Of a stretch of 64,000 nucleotides of DNA, positions 1-7,305 are shown piece after piece; position 1 is the first letter of the stretch; each line of letters opens with the position of its first letter. The notes beneath the pieces were generated by a model. It saw only the letters and a list, made by a program, of their open reading frames with translations. It did no database searches and was not told the DNA's origin. The position numbers were made by a program, and so were the translations under genes. Location of the stretch: the NCBI RefSeq assembly GCF_003151135.1, contig NZ_QEQK01000014.1:1-64000 (forward strand), written 5' to 3'. This DNA comes from Abyssibacter profundi. GTDB taxonomy: Bacteria > Pseudomonadota > Gammaproteobacteria > Nevskiales > OUC007.

Positions 1-1
1 T

Positions 2-169
2 GACGAATCCACCGCGACGGCCAAGGCGACGGTGAGCGTGGGCGGGACGGGCAGCAACCCCGGTACGCCCAGCCAGCCGGCGGCTTCCACGGGTGGCGGC
101 TCAGGTGCCCTGGGCGGTTTGTTGCTGCTGCCGCTGCTGGGCTTCGGTTTGGCCCGCCGCCGCGGCTAG
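2..169 (+). CDS. C-terminal fragment of an exported GlyGly-CTERM protein (5' end outside window)
   Basis: The reading frame is open from the window edge and ends with TAG at 167-169. The 55 visible residues are a Ser/Thr/Gly/Pro-rich linker followed by GGGSGALGG, a hydrophobic Leu-rich segment and an Arg cluster (ARRRG). This is the architecture of the GlyGly-CTERM sorting signal, which in gammaproteobacteria is cleaved by the intramembrane protease rhombosortase on secreted enzymes. The tail is very similar, also at DNA level, to that of the S8 protease ending at 27807, so the missing part may be a related PKD-repeat or protease protein. That is inference; no catalytic domain is visible. Confidence 0.8.
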   Translation, partial: DESTATAKATVSVGGTGSNPGTPSQPAASTGGGSGALGGLLLLPLLGFGLARRRG

Positions 170-221
170 TCCCCGCTGATGCGGACCTGCGGCGTGCTTG
201 CCGCAGGTCCGGCTGCCTGAC

Positions 222-257
222 AACGCCCCGCCAGGATGATCTGGCGGGGCGTTTTTT
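222..257 (+). terminator. Intrinsic terminator
   Basis: A perfect 13-bp stem (222-234 with 241-253) has a 6-nt loop (GATGAT) and is followed by a T run at 252-257. It follows the GlyGly-CTERM gene by about 50 bases. A second perfect hairpin of 11 bp with a 6-nt loop sits just upstream at 183-210. The T run overlaps the stop codon of the convergent minus-strand gene. Confidence 0.85.
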
Positions 258-753
258 ATGTCGGGGGGCTGGTGCCGTCGAGCAGGTGTGCGGCGTGGGT
301 TTGGAGCCAAGCCAGGGCATCATCGGCGTCCTGCTCGAACCAGGCCTGGGCCGAGCCCAAACGAAAACTGTAGCCCCAGGCATCCATGTCCGCCCAGGCA
401 CGCCGGCGTCCGAATCCGGTGATGCGGTCAGCCAGCAAGATCTGCAGATAGCAGACCGCGTTCTCCTCTGCATCGTCGCTGGCAGCGTCGGTGTGCAGGT
501 GTCTCCGGCCGCGGGCTTGTGCGCACAGCCAGTGCCCACCTTCGTGCAGTACCGAGTGGATCGGCGTATCGGCTCGCAGGTAGAGCCGGTCGTCAATCAG
601 ACCGGCTTCCTCGTCCCCCCAGTAGCTGCCCGGGATGGGGTCATCCGCAGGGACTTCAATGAGCGTGAGACCGTGCGGCGAGAAGAGTGCGTTCAACTCC
701 GCCCGCCGCACGTCCGCTACGGTGAGGACGGTTGTCGGTAGGCCGGCGGCCAT
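256..753 (-). CDS. Small HEXXH-containing putative zinc metallopeptidase
   Basis: This is a 165-residue protein without signal peptide or membrane segment. The zinc-protease motif HEGGH lies at residues 70-74 in a hydrophobic context, and a Glu pair at residues 96-97 is at a plausible distance for a third ligand, as in gluzincins. I do not recognise a named family. The ATG at 753 lies 37 bases inside the 3' end of the upstream amidohydrolase gene, and no later GTG, TTG or ATG before the motif looks better, so the two genes are translationally close and probably one operon with 717-2039 and 2036-3418. The start is moderately certain. Protease activity is inferred from the motif only. Confidence 0.75.
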   Translation of the reverse strand: MAAGLPTTVLTVADVRRAELNALFSPHGLTLIEVPADDPIPGSYWGDEEAGLIDDRLYLRADTPIHSVLHEGGHWLCAQARGRRHLHTDAASDDAEENAVCYLQILLADRITGFGRRRAWADMDAWGYSFRLGSAQAWFEQDADDALAWLQTHAAHLLDGTSPPT

Positions 754-2039
754 GGGTCGTCGGTCTTGAGGTAGCGATCACGCAGCAGGGTCTGCCGGCT
801 GGTCATCGATTGAAGGCGCCCCTCGATGATGACGGCCTCCGCCGCGGTGGTCAGCTCCAGCGGGTCGCCTGACCAGACCACGACATGAGCTCGCTGACCG
901 GGCATGACGCCCGCTTGCGCATGCTGCAGGCCGTAAATCTTCGCCGGGTTCACCGTAATGGCCGCCAGGGCCGCATCCCAATCCAGGCCATGCGCCACGG
1001 CGTTGCCTGCCAGCTGCCGGATGTTCCGTGACTGATGTGACTCGCCATCCTGGGTGATGGCGATGAGCACGCCGGCCCGGTGCAGAATGGCGGCGGCATC
1101 GGCTCGCGCACCCAACTGCTCGAAATTGGCCGGGAGGTTGGCTGTTGGATCGAGAATCACCGGGACCGACGCATTCGCCAGCGCATCTGCCAGCATCCAG
1201 GCTTCGGTGCCGCCGGCAATAATCAGGCGTAGGCCGAAGGCTTCACCGAGGTCCAGTACAGCCTGAATGTCGGAGGCGCGATCAACCCGCGCGACCACGG
1301 GCAAGTCGCCAGAGAGTGCCTGTTGCAGCACTTCGCGAGCCGGGCGTCGCACCGCGTATCCGGGATTGGCCACGGCCTGCTGGGACTCGGGGAGAGCCGC
1401 CCAGGCCTGGGCGTCCTCCAGGGCCTCGCGTAATTGTCCGAGCGTGCCCGCGCGGGACCCACCGGCAAAATCGGCCCCGTGCTCGCCCAGAGTGACGAAC
1501 AGTGCGGCACGTGGCTTGAGCACCACGTCACGCGCGGCGGCCAGATGCACGATGCTTCCCCGGCCGGCGAACAGGCTGCCGTCAGGTGTGCTGAGCCAGG
1601 CGGAGGGACTGGATGGGGCCACCATTGCGCGGGTGACGCCTTCAATGCGGTTAATCGGAAACAACGTGGACCGCGGATTAATGGCGCCGGTGATGTCGAA
1701 GGCAGCCCCGAGGTGGGCGCTTTCCGCCGCGGAGTCGACGGTTCCGGCGACGAGTTCCACCTCTTCGGTGCCCAGGTCGGACAGCGCATCGAATAGCCCA
1801 GGGGTTACGACTTTGCCTTTGCCCTCGATGCGGTGGGTGTCATCGCTGACGGCTAGCTTGGGTCCAAGAGCGGCAATCTTGCCGTCGCGGATTAGCACGG
1901 TGGCCCGGTCCAGGGTGCCGGCTTCGCCCAGGCTGTGCACGGTTGCTCCGGCAATGGCCAGAGGCTCGGCGGCGCTGGCGCTACCCAGGGCCAGACCGGA
2001 GGCGCAGGCCAGTGCGATATGCAAGTGGGTGCGGCTCAC
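717..2039 (-). CDS. Exported amidohydrolase-fold protein, apparently inactive (metal ligands lost)
   Basis: This 440-residue protein has a signal peptide that probably ends at SASA-AEP. The composite amidohydrolase fold is clear: an N-terminal beta-sandwich strand set (GATVHSL, VLIRDGKIAALG), VTPGLFDALSDLG where active members have GLIDAHSHLG, and the C-terminal NPAKIYGL and VVWSGDPLE elements of imidazolonepropionase-like enzymes. The HxH pair is LxD here, and the later ligand histidines seen in the upstream paralogue are replaced (IIAGGTEAW, AITQDGES). The start is GTG at 2039, overlapping the upstream stop as GTGA and preceded by GGAGGTG. It is translationally coupled to its active-looking paralogue, so a regulatory or heterodimer subunit is possible (inference). 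Confidence 0.85.
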   Translation of the reverse strand: MSRTHLHIALACASGLALGSASAAEPLAIAGATVHSLGEAGTLDRATVLIRDGKIAALGPKLAVSDDTHRIEGKGKVVTPGLFDALSDLGTEEVELVAGTVDSAAESAHLGAAFDITGAINPRSTLFPINRIEGVTRAMVAPSSPSAWLSTPDGSLFAGRGSIVHLAAARDVVLKPRAALFVTLGEHGADFAGGSRAGTLGQLREALEDAQAWAALPESQQAVANPGYAVRRPAREVLQQALSGDLPVVARVDRASDIQAVLDLGEAFGLRLIIAGGTEAWMLADALANASVPVILDPTANLPANFEQLGARADAAAILHRAGVLIAITQDGESHQSRNIRQLAGNAVAHGLDWDAALAAITVNPAKIYGLQHAQAGVMPGQRAHVVVWSGDPLELTTAAEAVIIEGRLQSMTSRQTLLRDRYLKTDDPWPPAYRQPSSP

Positions 2040-3418
2040 GAGTTCACCTCCAGAATGCCGAGTTTGAAGTCCCGCTGTGGTTGGCGGCTGGGGTCATGCC
2101 GGTCGTAGACACGGGCGCCATCGATAAAGACCTGGTCGGCCAGGGTATAGACCGAGAAGGGGTCGCCAGACCAGATGACCACATCGGCCATCTTGCCGGC
2201 CTCGAGCGTGCCGGTACGATCCAAGATGCCCAGGGCCTTGGCGGGATTCGCCGTGACCCATCGGATGGCCTGCTCCGGTGCGATGTCCAGGCCGGCGCGG
2301 TTGCCGGCCGCCATGGCCTTGGCCGCCTCCTGATTCAGGCGCTGGATGCCGTATTCGTCATCCGAGTGCACGATCGCACAGCCCTTGGCTGGCGCATCGA
2401 CCATGGCGATGTTCTCGCGAATGCCGTCGAAGGCTTCCATCTTGAAGCCCCACCAGTCCGCCCACAGGGCCGCACAGACTTCGCGCTCGGCCAGCAGGTC
2501 CGCGATCTTGTAGGCCTCGACTGCATGGTGGAAGGCGGTGATCTTGTAGCCAAACTCGTCGGCGATCTCGAGCATCGTGGCCATCTCGTCACCGCGGTAG
2601 CAGTGGTTGTGGACCAGAATGTCGCCGCGCAGCACGCCAGCCAATGTTTCCAGTTTCAGGTCACGCTGTGGTTTGTCGGCCGGGTCGGCCTCCTCGCCGA
2701 GGGCCAACCAGTCGTCCCATTCCTGACGATAGGCCTCGGCCTCGATCCATGCCGATCGATAGCCATAGACATTGCCCATGCGGGTATATGGGGTTTGGCG
2801 GCCTGGGCCGTAGACGCGTTTGGGGTTTTCTCCGCAGGCCATTTTCAGGGCGTGGGGTGCCCCCGGGAACTTCATGGCCTGATAGGTCACGGCGGGGACA
2901 TTCTTGAGGGTGACGCCGCGGCCACCGAACAGATTGGCCGAGCCTGGGAGGATGAGCATGGATGTCACACCGCCGGCCAGCGCGGTATCAAACCCTGGGT
3001 CTTGCGGCCACACGGCGTGCTCGGCCCAGACGCCGGCGGTGTTGTTGCCGGTGATCTCATTGCCGTCGAAATGTGGACCAACCGACGGCGAGGGATAGAC
3101 GCCCAGGTGCGAGTGCGCGTCGATTAAACCGGGGGTCACCCAGCGTCCCTCGGCATCGATGCGGACTGCATCGCGCGGGGCGGACACCCGGGTGCCGATG
3201 TCGGCAATCCGGCCATCGCGCAGCAGCACACTGCCGCCGTCGATGCGCTCGCCGGTGCCGGTCAGCACGGTGGCGTTTTCTATCAATGTCGTCTTTGACG
3301 GCAGGGGCTGATAGGTGGATGCGAACGGCGTCCGTTCTGTGTCCTGTGGGTCCGTGGAACTGCCGCAGGCAGCCAGCAACAAAGTGACCAGGGGCGCAAC
3401 AAGCCAGCGCGATGACAT
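2036..3418 (-). CDS. Amidohydrolase-family lipoprotein (imidazolonepropionase-like)
   Basis: This 460-residue protein starts with MSSRW and the lipobox LLAAC (Cys about residue 16), so it is an exported lipoprotein. The frame is open another 83 codons upstream, but that extension has no protein character and would bury the lipobox. It has the metal-dependent amidohydrolase layout: GLIDAHSHLG (HxH), then HNHCYR, AFHHAVEAY and VHSDDE, which give the remaining His and Asp ligands, and NPAKALGI near the C-terminus. Related enzymes hydrolyse cyclic amides or dipeptides, and the substrate cannot be read from sequence. It is the first gene of a three-gene minus-strand operon and is followed with a 4-base overlap by a degenerate paralogue. 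Confidence 0.88.
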   Translation of the reverse strand: MSSRWLVAPLVTLLLAACGSSTDPQDTERTPFASTYQPLPSKTTLIENATVLTGTGERIDGGSVLLRDGRIADIGTRVSAPRDAVRIDAEGRWVTPGLIDAHSHLGVYPSPSVGPHFDGNEITGNNTAGVWAEHAVWPQDPGFDTALAGGVTSMLILPGSANLFGGRGVTLKNVPAVTYQAMKFPGAPHALKMACGENPKRVYGPGRQTPYTRMGNVYGYRSAWIEAEAYRQEWDDWLALGEEADPADKPQRDLKLETLAGVLRGDILVHNHCYRGDEMATMLEIADEFGYKITAFHHAVEAYKIADLLAEREVCAALWADWWGFKMEAFDGIRENIAMVDAPAKGCAIVHSDDEYGIQRLNQEAAKAMAAGNRAGLDIAPEQAIRWVTANPAKALGILDRTGTLEAGKMADVVIWSGDPFSVYTLADQVFIDGARVYDRHDPSRQPQRDFKLGILEVNS

Positions 3419-3721
3419 AGGTGAATTCCGCAGGGAGCGATGGTGGCAGCGTAACCGAGCCGCCAGCCTGGGGTGAAGCCTGTTGAATCCGCCTCCACTT
3501 GGCCGGTTGTGGGAATCTTCTGCCAACCGGCTGATTTGTCGGGGTAAACGGCGAGCTTGGCGGTATCTTTGCGTGTAACCAAATCGTAAAGTTATCGGTG
3601 AACGCCTGACATCGCATCGGGCGGCGTTCCGGAATCTTGCGCCGGAACCGACAACATCATCCTTCACAAAACCGCAGCCAGTCGGCCAGGCCGACAGTGT
3701 GGCTGCACGGAGAACTTGGTC
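3419..3721. promoter_or_regulatory. Divergent intergenic region with an 8-bp inverted repeat
   Basis: These 303 bases separate the minus-strand amidohydrolase operon from the plus-strand M36 protease, so they must hold both promoters. An inverted repeat GCCGGTTG (3502-3509) / CAACCGGC (3534-3541) with 24 bases between the arms is the only clear structure. I see no convincing -35/-10 pair and no gene. GGAGA at 3709-3713 is the ribosome site of the protease. Confidence 0.4.
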
Positions 3722-6700
3722 ATGGGGTTCGCTATTCGTCCTTTCGCGGCGGTGCTGTCTGCCAGTGCCGCCCTGCTCATGTCTGTGCCAGTAGCGCAGG
3801 CTTCGGAACCGCCGTCACAGGACGTGACCGCGCCCACCAACATCGGCGACACGCTGGTGGTCGAATGGACCGGCACCGCCCTGGCGGGAGCCAGCGGTGC
3901 GGCCACCAATGCCTGTACCCAGGGGACCGACGATTCACATGACATCGTCCTGGCCCTGCCTGACGACTACTACGATGGTCGCTCGCTCATCGCGGACTTT
4001 CATATCGAGTGGCCGGTGGGCACCAATGTCGGCATCGTCACCGACCCCGATCTGGTCCTGACCGTCTTCCAAGATGGCGCGGCGTTGGGATCCAGCGATG
4101 GCGGGTCGCCGGAGGAGAACGTTCGCGTGGTCGACCCCGCGGCAGGGACGCTGACGGCGGTCGTCTGCCCCTTTTTCGCCAGTGCGACGACAGATTACAC
4201 CGCGAGCCTGACGCTCACCGTCGAGGGTGAGGCGGCCTGCGTCGCAGCGCCGACCAAGGCCATTGCGGCGGCATCACCCGTGCCCGCCTCCAGCGGTGCC
4301 ACCGGTCCGGAAACCTTGCGCATCCGCAACTTCGACAAGTTCCTGGCCGAGGACGCCACCAGTCTATCCGCCGTGCCGACCACGGGATTTGCGGGTCGGC
4401 TGCAGCACGCCCAGTTTGATCGTCAGTTGGGCGTGCCGACGTTCCTGTGGGCCGAAGCCAATGCGCCCAGCGCCTCTGTGGGCGCGCTTGCCAGCGACCG
4501 AGACATCATGATCGCCAAGGCGCGTGCGCATCTACGGCACGAGTCCAAGCTGCTCAATCTGACGGATGCGCTCATCGATGAAGCCGAGGTCAGCTTCGCC
4601 GGCTTTAACGGAGCGGGCCCGGCTGTCGTACGTTTCCGCCAGCGGGTGGGAGGCCTGGAAGTCTTCCAGCGCTATATCAATGTGCTGCTGGACCGCAATC
4701 TGGATCCGGTGGCGGTGTCGGGTTACTTCGCGACCGCGTTCGATCCGGTCGAGGTCGCCAATCACAGCACCACGCGCTCGGCGGCCCAGGCGATTGCCGC
4801 GGCCTGGGGCACGTTGGGTGGCGTGATAAACGTCCTGGATCTTGTGCCCGAGGAGATCGACGGCGAGTACACCTGGTTCTCGCTGCCCGCCCTGTCGGGT
4901 TCGCATGCGCTGGAACGACGTCCCCGCGTGCGGTCCATGTACTACCCGCGGGCCAACACGCTGGAACCGGCGTTCTATGTCGAACTGTTCAGCCGCACCC
5001 GTTCCGGTGGTGCGCTGAGCGCGTTTGCCTTTGTGGTCTCGGCGCAGACCGGCGAAATTCTGCATCGCAAGAACCTGGTGAGCGATGCCACGTTCACCTA
5101 CCGCGTGTTTGCGGACACGGTGGCGCCCTTCACGCCCTTTGACTCCCCGCTTGGCAACGAGCAGACACCCTTCCAAGGTGCCGGGCCCGATGTCGAGGTC
5201 CCGCGCATCCCGGCATCCGATGTGCTGGTGACGCTGGAGTCCGGTCCCATTAGCACGGGTGATCCGTGGCTGACGGAAGACGCCACCCAGACCATTGGCA
5301 ATAACGTCGAGGCCTGTATCGATGCGGTCGATACGCCGGTGTCGGGCATCATTTCCAACCCGCTGAACATCTGCACCGAGATCACCCAGGACACGCCGGA
5401 TATCTACGCACCGACTAACGGTGAGCGGACATTCGACTACACGGTGACACCCGATGGCGACCCCAGCGAGCAGGAAGCCCAGTACGGTGCCATCGTCAAC
5501 ATGTTCTACATGGTCAACTGGATGCACGACTGGTGGTACGACCATGGCTTCGATGAGCAGTCGGGCAATGCGCAGATGGTCAACTACGGACGGGGCGGGG
5601 CCGAGGGTGACCCGATCCTGGCCCAGGGCCAGGATGCCTCTGGCCGTAACAATGCCAACATGGCAACGCCGGCTGACGGTTCGTCGCCGACCATGCAGCA
5701 GTACCTGTTCGATGGCGAACTCAACGGCGAGGTCAAGCAGCTGACGCCGGAGGAACTGGAGTCGTTCAACTTCACCGGCGCTTCCTTCGGGCCATCGACC
5801 TTCGATGTAACCGGCACGGTCGTCCCGGTTAGCGATGGCGTGGGTGATTCCGATACCGATGGCTGCGGCCTGACCGATCCCCTGCTGGGCCTGGTCAGCA
5901 CGCCGGGCGTGCCCCAGCCGAGCCTGGCGGGCAACATCGCCCTGGTCGATCGCGGTGGCTGTGCGTTCACGACCAAGGCGCAGTTCGCACTGGTCTCGGG
6001 CGCTTCGGCCATGGTCGTGGTCAACAATGTGGACACGGCTCCGATCACCATGGGGAACGGCGATGTACCGATCGTGCCGGTGCCGACCAGTCCGACGGAT
6101 CCGCTCTATCAGATCCCCTCGGTGATGATCAGCAAGGCCGATGGCCAAATCATCAAGGACAATCTGGCGGCCGGCGAGGTGACCATGCGTGTCAACCGCG
6201 AGGAATCCATCGACTCCGACGGCACGCTGGACAACCAGATCATCGCGCATGAGCTGTTCCACTACGTGCATCACCGGCTGACCGACTCCAGCAACCAGCA
6301 GGCTCGCGCCATGTCCGAGGGCTGGGGCGACATCAATGCCTTCATGCTGTCGGCCCGGGCGGATGATGCCAACGCGCCGTTCAACGAGAACTATTCCGGT
6401 GCCTATTCACTGGCCGGCTATGTGACGCACAACTTCTGGTCGGGAATCCGTCGTGCGCCGTACTCGACTGAGTTCTCGCGTAATGCCTTCACCTTTAAGC
6501 ACATTGCCGATGGTGAGCCGACGCCGGATGGTGGCGATGGGGCCACGAACTCGGCCGTGCACAGCTCGGGGGAAATCTGGGCCAACATGATGTGGAACTG
6601 CTACGCCGGTCTGATCAACGACCCGCGACACAGCTTCGACGAAGCCCAGTCCCGGATGAAGGACTACATCATCGGCGGCTTCAAAATGACGCCGGCCAAC

Positions 6701-7042
6701 GCGACGTACACAGAAGCCCGTGATGCCGTGTTGTCGGTGGTCCTCGCCAACGACTACCAGGACTTCGAAGCCTGCTCCAATGGCTTTGCCGAGCGCGGCG
6801 CTGGCCTGTTCGCCGTGTCACCATCGCGTGACAGCGCCGATCATGTCGGCGTGGTGGAGGACTTCACACCGTTCGTCTGCGAAGCCAGCCAGGGCGGTGG
6901 CGATGGCGGCAGTGACGGCGGGGACCGCGTCGCGCCGACCGGGTCCAGCGGCAGTCTGGGTCTGGGCGTGCTCGGGGTCTTGTTGCTGATGAGCCTGCTG
7001 TTCACCGGGCGTCGATTCTCGCAGTCGCGTTTCAACATTTAA
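3722..7042 (+). CDS. Secreted M36 family (fungalysin) zinc metallopeptidase with PA domain and GlyGly-CTERM-like tail
   Basis: This protein has 1106 residues. The ATG at 3722 is preferred over the TTG at 3716 because GGAGA lies eight bases before it. The order is a signal peptide (to about AQA-SEP), a beta-rich domain, an FTP-type propeptide region around residues 230-480, the M36 catalytic domain with HELFH at about residues 843-847 and EGWGD from about residue 866 (third ligand Glu), and an inserted PA domain around 715-825 (VDRGGCAF, MVVVNN). A Gly/Asp-rich linker, GSSGSLGLG, a hydrophobic helix and a basic end follow, resembling GlyGly-CTERM without the canonical GG pair. It should be exported, self-processed and anchored or released at the cell surface to degrade proteins. 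It stands alone between a divergent operon and a terminator. Confidence 0.93.
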   Translation: MGFAIRPFAAVLSASAALLMSVPVAQASEPPSQDVTAPTNIGDTLVVEWTGTALAGASGAATNACTQGTDDSHDIVLALPDDYYDGRSLIADFHIEWPVGTNVGIVTDPDLVLTVFQDGAALGSSDGGSPEENVRVVDPAAGTLTAVVCPFFASATTDYTASLTLTVEGEAACVAAPTKAIAAASPVPASSGATGPETLRIRNFDKFLAEDATSLSAVPTTGFAGRLQHAQFDRQLGVPTFLWAEANAPSASVGALASDRDIMIAKARAHLRHESKLLNLTDALIDEAEVSFAGFNGAGPAVVRFRQRVGGLEVFQRYINVLLDRNLDPVAVSGYFATAFDPVEVANHSTTRSAAQAIAAAWGTLGGVINVLDLVPEEIDGEYTWFSLPALSGSHALERRPRVRSMYYPRANTLEPAFYVELFSRTRSGGALSAFAFVVSAQTGEILHRKNLVSDATFTYRVFADTVAPFTPFDSPLGNEQTPFQGAGPDVEVPRIPASDVLVTLESGPISTGDPWLTEDATQTIGNNVEACIDAVDTPVSGIISNPLNICTEITQDTPDIYAPTNGERTFDYTVTPDGDPSEQEAQYGAIVNMFYMVNWMHDWWYDHGFDEQSGNAQMVNYGRGGAEGDPILAQGQDASGRNNANMATPADGSSPTMQQYLFDGELNGEVKQLTPEELESFNFTGASFGPSTFDVTGTVVPVSDGVGDSDTDGCGLTDPLLGLVSTPGVPQPSLAGNIALVDRGGCAFTTKAQFALVSGASAMVVVNNVDTAPITMGNGDVPIVPVPTSPTDPLYQIPSVMISKADGQIIKDNLAAGEVTMRVNREESIDSDGTLDNQIIAHELFHYVHHRLTDSSNQQARAMSEGWGDINAFMLSARADDANAPFNENYSGAYSLAGYVTHNFWSGIRRAPYSTEFSRNAFTFKHIADGEPTPDGGDGATNSAVHSSGEIWANMMWNCYAGLINDPRHSFDEAQSRMKDYIIGGFKMTPANATYTEARDAVLSVVLANDYQDFEACSNGFAERGAGLFAVSPSRDSADHVGVVEDFTPFVCEASQGGGDGGSDGGDRVAPTGSSGSLGLGVLGVLLLMSLLFTGRRFSQSRFNI

Positions 7043-7059
7043 CGCCTGATAGCCAACCA

Positions 7060-7093
7060 GCCGGGCGCTGAGTCATCAGCGCCCGGCTTTTTT
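7060..7093 (+). terminator. Intrinsic terminator after the M36 protease
   Basis: A perfect 12-bp stem (7060-7071 with 7076-7087) has the four-base loop GTCA and is followed directly by six T (7088-7093), 17 bases after the protease stop codon. Confidence 0.93.
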
Positions 7094-7305
7094 GTGCCCG
7101 CAGTGAGGCAATGAGGCGACACGGGTTCGCAGTTTGTGACCAGGCTTGGCACCTCGAAGTCACAGGCTGCCTGCTGTTCAACTGAACGGGTCTGCGGTGC
7201 CGCCGGTCCTGTGTTGTGCGGCAGCGGTCGGGCGCATGTGCAGCGATTGGCATTAAACCCGCATGCTGGTCGCCATCTGGGGCATCCTGACGCGAAGGGA
7301 GCGGG

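Noticed and set aside
3419-3667. N-terminal extension of the amidohydrolase lipoprotein
   Set aside because: The extension is basic and unlike protein, and would place the lipobox 98 residues into the chain.
4532-6274. Long open frame antisense to the M36 protease gene
   Set aside because: It mirrors the codon bias of a GC-rich gene. It is His/Arg/Gly-rich without domain or signal features, while the sense frame has HELFH and EGWGD.
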